Virus record (IMG/VR): IMGVR_UViG_3300021378_001736
Location: 1 to 46,702 of that record
From: a virus
Length of the DNA stretch: 46,702 nucleotides
Strand: one strand, 5' to 3'
Within the stretch, counting starts at the first letter, position 1; each line of letters opens with the position of its first letter. Below, piece after piece: positions 8,426 through 17,236 of this stretch. A model generated the notes under the pieces. The model saw only the letters and a list, made by a program, of their open reading frames with translations. It was not told where the DNA came from and ran no database searches. A program made the translations under genes and the position numbers.

Positions 8426-9954
8426 CAGTCTCTCGTATGTACTGGAACTCCATACTTTTTAGAAAATTCTTTGGCATCTTTAAGGTCATTCACAATAGGC
8501 ATACCTTTGATATTTAAACTGGTGTTGAGTATCATAGGGCAACCTGTTTCCTTATGAAATGCTTTCATCATCTTGTATAAGTCTGGGTGTTGCTGTTTGT
8601 TTACAGTTTGTACTCTGCTTGTACCATCGGCGTGTACAATAGCAGGGAACTCGTCAGGTTTTAAACACTTTGCTGTGTATTGCATATAAGGAGCATTAGT
8701 AATGCCACCTGGCATTTCAAAATACTCGTGTACATATTCTTCTAATATAATAGGAGCAAAAGGTCTAAATTCTTGTCTGCGTTTAATTTTGTTTACAGCA
8801 TCTTTGATTGCTGAGCCTCTAGGATCAGCACATAGGCTTCTGTTGCCTAATGCTCTTGGCCCAAATTCTGCTTTGCCATTTGCTATTCCGAATATTTCAC
8901 CAGCAAGTAAACTTTTCAATCCTTTTTTAACCGGATACTTACCTTCAATGTTATAACCTAAGTACGGAGTAAAGTCTATTTTGTTACCTGTGTGTAAATA
9001 ATTGTGCCAAGCCGCGGCACCCAAACTACTTCCAGCATCACCTGGGTTAGGCATAATGTGTATGTTTTTAAAGTGTTCATATAAGTTGGAGTTTGCAACA
9101 CAATTTAATGCACACCCTCCCATAAACACCAGGTTATCACTGCCTGTTAGTTCTTTTGCATACTCTACATACTTTGATATTCTTTCTTCTGCAACTGCTT
9201 GGACACTTGCCGCGATATCATAATCACGTGCTGTTTGTCCCCATTCATCTTTTTCTAGATGGTCACGTTGTAAGTAGGTGTTAGGTACGCCTTTTACTAA
9301 ATTTACTTTTGTATTAAGGCACGTTGCACCATTAGTACAGTCCTCATCTTTGAAAATATCTATGTCTAAGATAGTTTTGTATATAGGCTCGCCATAAGCC
9401 GCCATTCCCATTAACACATATTCATCTTCTAAAGGCTTTAAGCCAATGTGATGAGTAAATGCTGTATAAAATAAACCTAAACTGTTAGGATAATTAACAT
9501 TGTGTTTAATTTTTAACTTGTTTTTATCCCAATGCCATATTGTTGCAGTATTGTATTCGCCTATACTGTCAATGCACACTACAGCACACTCATCAAAGTC
9601 TGATGTTAATGTTCCTGCCGCGGCGTGTGTTAAATGATGTGGATAACTTTTTATAGGAATGCCTTTTAGTTCAGGCATTATTTGATGCAGGTACCAGTGT
9701 GGTCCTTTTGCCATAGCATCATTATAGTTTTTTGAAAAAAACTGCCTGATTCTCTTTAGCCAATTAAGTTCGTAGTATGCAATTACGTCTGGCTTCTTGC
9801 CGTCTAATGCTTCTTTTAAAAGTTCTCTGCTTAAAAAAGCATCGTTCTTGTGTTTTGAATAACGTTCCGAATGTGTAGCAAATGTAACTACACCATCGTC
9901 TATTACACAGACAGATGCATCGTGACTATAATGACTTAATCCTAATATTCTCAT
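8425..9954 (-). CDS. NodU/CmcH-family carbamoyltransferase
   Basis: The 509-residue protein has the two-part architecture of O-carbamoyltransferases such as NodU, CmcH and TobZ. The N-terminal Kae1-like ATPase/carbamoyl-adenylate domain begins MRILGLSHYSHDAS. It contains HHLTHAA (metal-binding histidines near residue 105), CIDSIGE and MGGCALNC. The C-terminal domain carries EFGPRALGNRS and RPFAPIIL. The reaction uses carbamoyl phosphate and ATP to carbamoylate a hydroxyl, usually on a sugar. Relatives have also been predicted in phage DNA base-modification systems. Context here (a late-type promoter upstream, the repeat protein downstream) favours a glycan target, but this is inference. It overlaps a 48-residue gene upstream by 4 bases. 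Confidence 0.9.
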   Translation of the reverse strand: MRILGLSHYSHDASVCVIDDGVVTFATHSERYSKHKNDAFLSRELLKEALDGKKPDVIAYYELNWLKRIRQFFSKNYNDAMAKGPHWYLHQIMPELKGIPIKSYPHHLTHAAAGTLTSDFDECAVVCIDSIGEYNTATIWHWDKNKLKIKHNVNYPNSLGLFYTAFTHHIGLKPLEDEYVLMGMAAYGEPIYKTILDIDIFKDEDCTNGATCLNTKVNLVKGVPNTYLQRDHLEKDEWGQTARDYDIAASVQAVAEERISKYVEYAKELTGSDNLVFMGGCALNCVANSNLYEHFKNIHIMPNPGDAGSSLGAAAWHNYLHTGNKIDFTPYLGYNIEGKYPVKKGLKSLLAGEIFGIANGKAEFGPRALGNRSLCADPRGSAIKDAVNKIKRRQEFRPFAPIILEEYVHEYFEMPGGITNAPYMQYTAKCLKPDEFPAIVHADGTSRVQTVNKQQHPDLYKMMKAFHKETGCPMILNTSLNIKGMPIVNDLKDAKEFSKKYGVPVHTRD

Positions 9955-10097
9955 CGATAAACAAAAGGATCTCTTTCTCTAATTTTTTTAATTTTCTCTT
10001 GCAATGCTTTTTCTTCTTCTTCGCTTAGGGCAAGGTCATCTTCTAAAAATTCGTTTTCCTTTTGTTCTTCGTTTTTGATATCTTTTTCTTCACTCAT
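9951..10097 (-). CDS. small acidic helical protein, 48 aa
   Basis: The ATG at 10097 follows a clear AAGGAAT Shine-Dalgarno sequence and lies about 25 bases downstream of a late-promoter-like motif. The frame ends in a TGA that overlaps the carbamoyltransferase ATG (ATGA). The product is highly charged (Glu and Lys rich), with a likely helix (ALSEEEEKALQEKIKKIRERD). I do not recognise it. It is the first gene of the carbamoyltransferase transcript and may be a small partner protein or mainly serve translational coupling. Confidence 0.65.
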   Translation of the reverse strand: MSEEKDIKNEEQKENEFLEDDLALSEEEEKALQEKIKKIRERDPFVYR

Positions 10098-10119
10098 AAA
10101 ATATTCCTTACTATATCAA

Positions 10120-10127
10120 TATTTATC
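10120..10127 (-). promoter_or_regulatory. late-type phage promoter (GATAAATA)
   Basis: On the minus strand GATAAATA matches the T4 late -10 element TATAAATA at 7 of 8 positions. It overlaps the stop codon of the paralogue at 10123-11541 and lies about 25 bases upstream of the 48-residue gene. It would drive that gene, the carbamoyltransferase, the repeat protein and the genes down to 3693. Two further copies of the same octamer are found at intergenic sites (18574 and 26382). Confidence 0.6.
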
Positions 10128-11541
10128 GGCTAATTATTTCTTCTATTGCTGAAAGTGATTTATCCCATATCTTAATAATTTCATCTTTATTGTAGTACAC
10201 ACTCATATTGTGTCTAAGTTTATCTATAAAAATAGGGTCCTTAAATACTTTGGAATCAAAGTTTTCAAAACTTTGCAGTACTGCTTTCATACGCATTTCA
10301 TCATCTTCTATTTTGTCGTAACTGTTATCTATAAAATCATCTAGTGTATCAAATCCCATACTGCGGAGTGCTTTTAAATGATGAGGAGCACTTGCAATTA
10401 TCTGTGGACGTCCATACATAAGCGGTTTATAACTTTTTTCTGTTACAAATGTTTTGTAATGTTTGTTTTGTGTGTCTACTCCAGGAAATACTCTGTGAAT
10501 ACCTACATCATTTTTACTAAACATTGTTTCACTGGTGAGATGTAATGGCACTTTTTGAATCCATTCAAAAGGCATATATCTATCGTCTATAACTTCTCCT
10601 TTATTTTCATCACAATCGTCTCTAACTTTTATTGGCAGTTTTCTAGCAAATTCATCAAAATCCATAGGCAAGTCACCTAATCGTTCTAATCTCATTTTGA
10701 TACCTTCGATATCATTTGGATTAATTTGCACTTCGTTGTTCTTTCTGTTGTTAATAGTAAATCTTCCTGTGACCATATTCTTAGCAACAAGTCCGTTTGC
10801 TACAGCATACATCAACATATAAATTCTATGTACTTTGGGAGAACGATTTAAAAATATAAAATCGTGTTTCCATTTGTAATCTGTAAACAGAGGATTGTCT
10901 GCTTTAGGTGTAGTAAGTGTATTACTGTCATCACAACAACCTATCTTTCTCATAAAGTTACAACTTCTGGGCCAGTCGTGATATCTAAACCAATTAACGA
11001 ACACAAAGTTTAATTTAAATCTTTCTTTTAAAAACTTGTAAACACTATCATCCGGATATTGTGTAATACTGCCACTTTCCATTACTATAAAGTTTTCTAG
11101 TGTGCCTATTTTGTTAAACAACCAACAAAAGAATTTTTGTGCAATAGGCAAATAAGTTTCGTATACATAATCAAACAACACATAACAGTTGTTGTCTTTA
11201 ATATATTTGTAAAAGTCCAACGGCATTTTTGCGGCTTCCCACAATGGTATCATTACTACTTGCCCGGGTTTTAAATCATAAGCATTATCTAATTTTTCAA
11301 AGTGTACAATATCCTCTGGTAACACCTTATAACGTTTTAATAAATCTACATCAGGCACCACGTGGGGTATTGGTTGCATTGTGATATCAGGATTACCAAA
11401 TGCTCCTGCACCACTTGGACTCATAGGCCAAACTTTGTCGTTGAATTGGAACATCTCTTCAATATTATTTCTAATCTGTTCTATCTTGTCTTTGTTTTTA
11501 TGCCTCATATCAGAGGAATCATAATAGTAAATTTTATCCAT
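10123..11541 (-). CDS. paralogue with GT10-like C-terminal motif (third of a triplet)
   Basis: The C-terminal region of this 472-residue protein reads VTEKSYKPLMYGRPQI, then a LRSMGFDTLDDFID stretch. It recurs in almost the same form in the next two genes. The TEKxxKPxxxxxP pattern resembles the acceptor/donor-site motif of fucosyltransferase-like GT10 enzymes, so a glycosyltransferase is the best guess, with no proof of activity. A FIFLNRSPKVHRIYMLMYA segment is shared with the upstream paralogues (FVCLNNYFKPHRMGIL, TFLNLNRYCKPARYALV). The N-terminal halves differ most and may set specificity. It overlaps the upstream gene by 8 bases. Confidence 0.6.
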   Translation of the reverse strand: MDKIYYYDSSDMRHKNKDKIEQIRNNIEEMFQFNDKVWPMSPSGAGAFGNPDITMQPIPHVVPDVDLLKRYKVLPEDIVHFEKLDNAYDLKPGQVVMIPLWEAAKMPLDFYKYIKDNNCYVLFDYVYETYLPIAQKFFCWLFNKIGTLENFIVMESGSITQYPDDSVYKFLKERFKLNFVFVNWFRYHDWPRSCNFMRKIGCCDDSNTLTTPKADNPLFTDYKWKHDFIFLNRSPKVHRIYMLMYAVANGLVAKNMVTGRFTINNRKNNEVQINPNDIEGIKMRLERLGDLPMDFDEFARKLPIKVRDDCDENKGEVIDDRYMPFEWIQKVPLHLTSETMFSKNDVGIHRVFPGVDTQNKHYKTFVTEKSYKPLMYGRPQIIASAPHHLKALRSMGFDTLDDFIDNSYDKIEDDEMRMKAVLQSFENFDSKVFKDPIFIDKLRHNMSVYYNKDEIIKIWDKSLSAIEEIISR

Positions 11542-12778
11542 TTATTTTATCCATCACCCCTATTAGTATTTTGTGTACAAAATCTTCTTTAAAGAAATGT
11601 TCCCTGTTATGTACTAATTGTTGTTGAGTAACATTGTCATATGTGTCACCTTCAAATGTATTTAAGTGATATATTACAGAATTAACTCTATCGTGTATAT
11701 TTTCGCTTACATCATATCTACTAAACAAGTTATTAAAAGTTGTAAATCCTAAACTGTTTAAGTATTTTGTTATGCCTGGATTACCAATTACCATAAAAGG
11801 TTGGCATAGTGCAATAGGCTTAATTGTTTTTTCTGTAATAAATCCTATTTCTTGATGTGTTTTATCATAACCGAAGTACTCCAATATGTTGCAGTTGTTT
11901 ATAAAGTCGTCATTATAAAAACTTTCTGTTACAACATTTATCATACTGTCTAAAATCCAGTCCTTATTCATCCATCTATCTTGAAAGTTCTCATACAATG
12001 CTTGGTCTTTATTACTTTCTAGGTCGTCTAAAAGCATCGGAAACTTGTTTTTTAGTTCGTCATCTACAAAATTTACACCGTATCTATTCATCTCATCATC
12101 AAAACTAGCCAATGTGATAAGGTTCTTATGCAGTGGATTATCAGGTTCAAACCCCCATCTAGCACTCACGTAGCCTTCGTCTAACAGGTTATTTTTGTAT
12201 AGTTCTATCAATATACCCATTCTATGAGGTTTAAAGTAGTTGTTTAAGCATACAAACTTCTTATTACGTTTATTATCTATCTTTATATCTTGTAATTCGT
12301 CATTAGCAGGTCTGCCACCTTTTTTCATAGTGTGTTGTTCGTTCACAAACCAAAAGGGCCAATGTATAATTGTAGCACCAAAGAATTCTTTTACAAATTT
12401 TACACTATCGTTATTAGGACGTAGTTGAAATCCACTAACAAGTATGAACAAGTTAGACAAGTTTGCTTCTTTGTCTTTTAGTACTGCGATAGTTCTATGG
12501 AATGTAGTAGTCTCTGCTTCTAAACTGTTATCAATAACAACTTTGCCTTTGTCTAATTGTTCTTTAAAATAATCTAAATCAAATTGTATTGCTTCTTGCG
12601 GAGTTACAAATGTAATATCATCTATGTCACTTTCTAAATAGTGTTTATACCATTTTAAAAAGTATAGTTCTGTGTTGTAATGTTCACCGTTTATGTGTGT
12701 TCTTTCTATTTGGTCTACACTAGGATACGCATCAGGCAAGTATTCCCTTTCTTCTTGCATACTTTTTCTTACAACCAT
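11534..12778 (-). CDS. paralogue with GT10-like C-terminal motif (second of a triplet)
   Basis: This is the shortest member of the triplet at 414 residues. It contains CLNNYFKPHRMG and, later, ITEKTIKPIALCQPFMVIG followed by LNSLGFTTFNNLF. A well-placed SD (AGAGG) precedes the ATG at 12778, which overlaps the end of the upstream paralogue by 10 bases. A glycosyltransferase-like role is inferred from the shared C-terminal motif. No signal peptide or transmembrane segment is visible, so it should act in the cytoplasm. Confidence 0.6.
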   Translation of the reverse strand: MVVRKSMQEEREYLPDAYPSVDQIERTHINGEHYNTELYFLKWYKHYLESDIDDITFVTPQEAIQFDLDYFKEQLDKGKVVIDNSLEAETTTFHRTIAVLKDKEANLSNLFILVSGFQLRPNNDSVKFVKEFFGATIIHWPFWFVNEQHTMKKGGRPANDELQDIKIDNKRNKKFVCLNNYFKPHRMGILIELYKNNLLDEGYVSARWGFEPDNPLHKNLITLASFDDEMNRYGVNFVDDELKNKFPMLLDDLESNKDQALYENFQDRWMNKDWILDSMINVVTESFYNDDFINNCNILEYFGYDKTHQEIGFITEKTIKPIALCQPFMVIGNPGITKYLNSLGFTTFNNLFSRYDVSENIHDRVNSVIYHLNTFEGDTYDNVTQQQLVHNREHFFKEDFVHKILIGVMDKING

Positions 12779-14148
12779 TGTAACCTCTTTAATAAGTTTG
12801 TTGTTATTCTTTTTACTATTGTGGCATCTAACATATGATTTCTATTATGTATAATCTTCTCTTTTGTTATATGGTCATAATGCAGTGGCATTTCAAAATT
12901 GTCTATTTGCTCACATACTGCTTTAAATCTCAAATGTCTATCCTGTATTGTGTCATAAGTTTCATCAAATAAATTATCAAATGTTTCAAACCCTAAACTT
13001 TTTAAATGTGCAAGTGTACCTGCTTGTCCACATATCAAGAAAGGATGTCCACAGTAGATAGGCTTGTATGTTTTCTCAGTAACAAATAATAAATCATAAG
13101 GATCTATTTTAAAATCACTTGCACCTGTATGACAAACAATATAATCGTCAAAGTAACTTTCTGATACTAGACTATAAAAACTCTGTTCATACCAATCTTT
13201 ATTGTTATGCCTATCTGTTTGGTAAATACTCTCTAACTCTTCTTCTACTTTTATAGGATAATGTTTATCCAAAGTAGACACAATATTAAAAGTGTTTATG
13301 CCTAAATCCCCTGCTAGTTCGTGAAACCAACTTGCACCACTATCTAAGTCACTAATAAATTGTGCTATGTTATCATTAAACTCTATATCGTCTTTAGTAG
13401 ATGTACTCCACCTCGCACTTATTATAGCATCATTTGTGTAACCTTTCAACCTACAATATTCAACCAGTGCGTATCTGGCAGGCTTACAGTATCTATTTAA
13501 ATTTAAGAAGGTGTGACTTTTGGGTATATCTAAATCAGCAGGGTCGAACCTTATAGGCAACTTCATAGGAAAATGTCTGTCATCATAAAACTGTCCGCTT
13601 TGAAACCAGGCTTCATACATTCTAAAAAAGTCTGTATCTATAATATCGCACCCAAACTCTTTTTGTAGTCCAAACATAAGTTTATCATTTTTTGCAACAC
13701 TACCTATTAAAAGTTTTAAGTTTTTATTTGGTAATATTCCTTGCTGTTTTAGATACTTAAACAATCTACCAAAGTACCAAAATGCATCACATTCATAACT
13801 GTGGTCTATTAATACTTGCACACCTTTTGCTAATAGTTCACCATACCATTCTGCAGGTAAGTGTAAAACAAATCTATTAGGTACAGATATTGTATCGCCT
13901 TCTCGCAGTCTAGTTAAGGCTTCTTCTGGTTTTACAGAACGGGTATCAAGCATAAGTCCACAAGCATATTCTGTATGCTCTAACTTTTTCATCCAATGTA
14001 AAAATACACTAGGTGCTTGATGAAATGATGTTCCGTGTATAACTTCTTTTGTTGGATTTAAGTCTTCAGTACCGTTGAAATAGTACGAACAAGGTTCGTT
14101 TGTGATACTGTTATCGCGAATTATGTAAACTTTTTTAAACTGTTTCAT
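12769..14148 (-). CDS. paralogue with GT10-like C-terminal motif (first of a triplet)
   Basis: I start this gene at the ATG at 14148 (MKQFKKVYII), which overlaps the end of the radical SAM gene by 14 bases; an in-frame ATG at 14199 would lengthen the overlap to 65. The product is 459 residues. It has LNLNRYCKPARY in the middle and VTEKTYKPIYCGHPFLICG near the C-terminus, followed by LKSLGFETFDNLFDETYD. Of the three copies it keeps the motif best. The three genes sit head to tail just downstream of a radical SAM enzyme, which suggests related substrates. Glycosyltransferase activity is inference. Confidence 0.6.
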   Translation of the reverse strand: MKQFKKVYIIRDNSITNEPCSYYFNGTEDLNPTKEVIHGTSFHQAPSVFLHWMKKLEHTEYACGLMLDTRSVKPEEALTRLREGDTISVPNRFVLHLPAEWYGELLAKGVQVLIDHSYECDAFWYFGRLFKYLKQQGILPNKNLKLLIGSVAKNDKLMFGLQKEFGCDIIDTDFFRMYEAWFQSGQFYDDRHFPMKLPIRFDPADLDIPKSHTFLNLNRYCKPARYALVEYCRLKGYTNDAIISARWSTSTKDDIEFNDNIAQFISDLDSGASWFHELAGDLGINTFNIVSTLDKHYPIKVEEELESIYQTDRHNNKDWYEQSFYSLVSESYFDDYIVCHTGASDFKIDPYDLLFVTEKTYKPIYCGHPFLICGQAGTLAHLKSLGFETFDNLFDETYDTIQDRHLRFKAVCEQIDNFEMPLHYDHITKEKIIHNRNHMLDATIVKRITTNLLKRLQWL

Positions 14149-15421
14149 TCGGTACGTCTGTGTAAACATTGTGTCTTTCACAGGCGTCAACAAACTCACT
14201 AAAAGTTTCTCTCCAAGATTGTTTTCTGGTTTTATCTAGTAGGTCGTTAAACCTTATAAATTGTTTCCAACCTAACTCGTCCCAGGTGTCTGTGTTGTAC
14301 ATTTGCTTTATGTCATTATAAGAATGGTCACCATTAAAAGCAGGCTCTATTCTTTGTATAATCTCTTTCCTAATCTCAGGGTGTATAACATTAGGACTTA
14401 AATATGTTGGATCATATACTGGGTTTATATGATTGTGTAAATTTCTTTCGTTTGTGAATGTTTTAAATTCGTCTAAATAGAAAAAGTTGTAGGCACTAAC
14501 TGTTTGGCAAACACTTGTTTCTATCCATTTCTCTTCTTGTAGCATATTTAAATGTTTAATAACATCTGACCACTCTGTGGGATATCTAATAAATTTGTTT
14601 CTATGGTCAATACAGTCTATACTACTGCTAACCATTACTTTACCAAAGTTGGGCCATAGGTCAAATGCTTCATTTGGTAACTGTGTCATATTAATATTAT
14701 ACCACAATGTAATGTTTTTTGCTCTATCTCCTTCTATTAAATCTCTGAGGTATTTCCAATGTGCTTTAATTAGTGTAGGTTCTCCGCCGTTAATATAAAT
14801 TACTTCTACATTAGGTGCTGACTTGTACAAGTCCTTATAAAAGTTTTCATCTTCGGGCCATTCAAAATCTTTCTTTTGGTCTAGCCACGTATAGCCTTCA
14901 TTAACGAATTCCAACTCTTCATACACTTTCTTATAATCAGCAACCCACCTTGAAGAACTTGCAGGATTGCAAGTACGACAACGGACATTACATACATTAC
15001 CAAGACGCAGTTCAATAAAACGAAGATCCAAATCCACCACACCGTCTTCGTTAGTAAGTTGGATCGCTCGTATCTTGTCGAACTCGGGATAATTCTTGGT
15101 CTCTTCAATTCGCTTACTTGTAATTCCTTTGTCTTCTTCATCATAGCACCTCGTACACGCCTTTGGCATTTCATTGTTCAACATCTTAAGTCTTACATCT
15201 TTATAGTAATCACTATTCATATGTTGGTCAATTGAATGTTGATTTAAATTATAAAACTGATGGCCCTTTACACTTTCTGGGTCTTTGTTTGTTTCTGAAA
15301 AATCTCTTGCTCTGTTGCCTCCATCTGTCATATCACTTACACAACATAATGTAACACCACCGTGAGGGTGTGTGCCCAAGTGCATCCAAGGTAAAGGACA
15401 ATATGTATCTTTATTCTTCAC
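14135..15421 (-). CDS. radical SAM protein with N-terminal auxiliary-cluster-like cysteines
   Basis: This 428-residue protein has the radical SAM motif CNVRCRTC (Cys 144, 148, 151) and a YINGGEPTL SAM-binding segment. The N-terminus carries C8 in a CPLPW context, C26-C27 in LCC, and C89/C92 in CTRC. These match the positions in the enzyme at 579-1997, so the two belong to one family despite lying on opposite strands. The chemistry is probably a radical modification of a peptide or sugar; the substrate is unknown. The gene overlaps both neighbours by 11-14 bases. Confidence 0.8.
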   Translation of the reverse strand: MKNKDTYCPLPWMHLGTHPHGGVTLCCVSDMTDGGNRARDFSETNKDPESVKGHQFYNLNQHSIDQHMNSDYYKDVRLKMLNNEMPKACTRCYDEEDKGITSKRIEETKNYPEFDKIRAIQLTNEDGVVDLDLRFIELRLGNVCNVRCRTCNPASSSRWVADYKKVYEELEFVNEGYTWLDQKKDFEWPEDENFYKDLYKSAPNVEVIYINGGEPTLIKAHWKYLRDLIEGDRAKNITLWYNINMTQLPNEAFDLWPNFGKVMVSSSIDCIDHRNKFIRYPTEWSDVIKHLNMLQEEKWIETSVCQTVSAYNFFYLDEFKTFTNERNLHNHINPVYDPTYLSPNVIHPEIRKEIIQRIEPAFNGDHSYNDIKQMYNTDTWDELGWKQFIRFNDLLDKTRKQSWRETFSEFVDACERHNVYTDVPNETV

Positions 15422-16418
15422 TTAATCTTATATCCTCAAAAGTTGGATATTCTGATAAAATACGTTGTACATCTGGCACATCATATTTGTCTCTGTCTAC
15501 CCATTCTCCTAAAATAACTCTTCCTAAATTATACTGTGGCTCTTTATAGTTGTAACCATAGTCTGCCACTTTGTTATCTTCGCACCATTTATAATAATGG
15601 TCTGGCTTCCATTCGCCTACTGGTTCTTTTGGCATTAAAAACTTCTGTGATAAAAATGGTCTAATCCATTCTTGCTGTTTTATTTCTTGACGTTTTACCA
15701 GTTCAACATCCTGAGTATCAAAGCAAGTACCTAAATCTTTGCCTATAGTACCAAAGTCTAACTCTATATATCCAAAGTTAAATATTTCCATTCTGTTGTA
15801 ATCGTCATCTGCCATATGCAACCATTCTAAATCATCGTGTTCAATCATTCTAAACACATTAAAAACTGTTGGGTTTTCATTACCGTCCCACTTTTCGCAG
15901 ACGTGTACTAAGTTGTTCATACTTTCTAATGCTCTAAACAACTGCGGTTCTATATTCTCACCTGTTCTTTCGTTTTCTTCAATTAGGTTATTCTCAAATA
16001 TAAAATGTAATTCATTTAATTTACTTAATTGTGTATCTTCTTTGTCATCTACAACTAGTTTTAATTCTTCTGAAACTTCAAACCAACCGTTTTGATTTAC
16101 TTCGTCTATAACATTGTTCATTGTTGTACGAGCAGTTTTAATTGTTTCCCAACTAGGAGAAACATAATTGTTATAATTGAATATTTTTATATTTTCTTCA
16201 TCTTGCCACAAACCCCAATTGAGTTGTACTTGTTGTAACCATCTAGTTACTGTATCATTATCTCGTAATTTATATTTAAAATTAAAAACGTCTTCGTTTT
16301 CAACATCATATTGCTTGTCGTACCATACTAATCTTTCATTTGTAGTATTTTCTACATTGTCTAAACTAGTAGTTAAGTACTCCTTAGGTCTTTTACTGAA
16401 GTATAAATTAACGTACAT
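15411..16418 (-). CDS. hypothetical protein in the modification cluster
   Basis: I do not recognise this 335-residue acidic protein. It has a hydrophilic, helix-rich middle, an aromatic VNLYFSKRPKEYL start and a conserved-looking C-terminus (KYDVPDVQRILSEYP). There is no signal peptide, membrane segment or nucleotide-binding loop. Its start overlaps the stop of the 2OG oxygenase (TAATG), and its end overlaps the radical SAM gene by 11 bases, so the three are probably made together. It might be a partner or substrate protein of those enzymes, which is a guess from position. Confidence 0.5.
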   Translation of the reverse strand: MYVNLYFSKRPKEYLTTSLDNVENTTNERLVWYDKQYDVENEDVFNFKYKLRDNDTVTRWLQQVQLNWGLWQDEENIKIFNYNNYVSPSWETIKTARTTMNNVIDEVNQNGWFEVSEELKLVVDDKEDTQLSKLNELHFIFENNLIEENERTGENIEPQLFRALESMNNLVHVCEKWDGNENPTVFNVFRMIEHDDLEWLHMADDDYNRMEIFNFGYIELDFGTIGKDLGTCFDTQDVELVKRQEIKQQEWIRPFLSQKFLMPKEPVGEWKPDHYYKWCEDNKVADYGYNYKEPQYNLGRVILGEWVDRDKYDVPDVQRILSEYPTFEDIRLSEE

Positions 16419-17236
16419 TAGTCGTCCTTAAGTTGTTTGTGTCCATATTCTGTATCAATGTGGTAAGGTTGGTTTTTATCTTTGTCATACCAATATAAAC
16501 TTTTATGTGGAGGATCTCTCCAATCGTGTTTACTATCACTGATATAGTAAAAGAATCTAAATCCTACTCTAAATCTATCATCTGGGCAATCGATTGGATT
16601 AGGATGTCCGTGAAAACCTCTTTTGTGATATTTCCACAGAACCATATTACCCATCTTTGGAGGATAACTTACAACTTTACGTTTCTTTTCAAAATCCCAA
16701 AACTGTAAATCACCGTGCCATTCAGGCTTCCAATCAGGTGTAAAGTATAGTATTAAACTTAATGCTCTGTGTGTTTGACATTCTTCGTTCCAGTTAAAAT
16801 CTGTGTGTACTTTTAAACTATCACCTTTGTAACTTTTCATATAACCAGCACCAACCAAATACGGGTCTGGTAATAAATGTTGTACGTCTGCAATTTTAGA
16901 TAACCACATCAAAAACTCTCTGCTGTGAAATGCACTTACCAACTGTCTGGCAACTGGTGCCTCGGTTAAGTCTTTACACTCTTCCATATAACTATCCGCT
17001 CTAGTAAATGCTGTCCAATAATCTTTAGGTATTGTTTTACTTTCTTCGTATAGTAGTTTGCTAAGTTGAGGTGGTATAAACTCGTCAAGACTCAGGGTAG
17101 GATAAGGAGGGGTATAGCGATATTGTTCATTTAAATCACGTTCCTTATCCTTATATTTTGTGAATATATATTCTAAAATTTCTGAGTCTCTCAAAGTTCT
17201 CTCCCTATCTAGGTGCTGATGCCCTAGTGTTTCCAT
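16418..17236 (-). CDS. 2OG-Fe(II) oxygenase (prolyl-4-hydroxylase type)
   Basis: The Fe(II) site is visible as HTD (about residues 144-146 from the 17236 start), a distal His in GFHGHPNP and an Arg in RVGFRFF that would hold 2-oxoglutarate. This is the order in prolyl-4-hydroxylase-type oxygenases. Such enzymes hydroxylate proteins, sugars or other substrates using O2 and 2-oxoglutarate. The start is uncertain: ATG 17236 overlaps the dehydrogenase gene by 32 bases, ATG 17287 by 83, and a TTG at 17194 is preceded by a strong AGGGAG. The gene lies between the UDP-sugar dehydrogenase and a hypothetical gene. Confidence 0.75.
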   Translation of the reverse strand: METLGHQHLDRERTLRDSEILEYIFTKYKDKERDLNEQYRYTPPYPTLSLDEFIPPQLSKLLYEESKTIPKDYWTAFTRADSYMEECKDLTEAPVARQLVSAFHSREFLMWLSKIADVQHLLPDPYLVGAGYMKSYKGDSLKVHTDFNWNEECQTHRALSLILYFTPDWKPEWHGDLQFWDFEKKRKVVSYPPKMGNMVLWKYHKRGFHGHPNPIDCPDDRFRVGFRFFYYISDSKHDWRDPPHKSLYWYDKDKNQPYHIDTEYGHKQLKDD

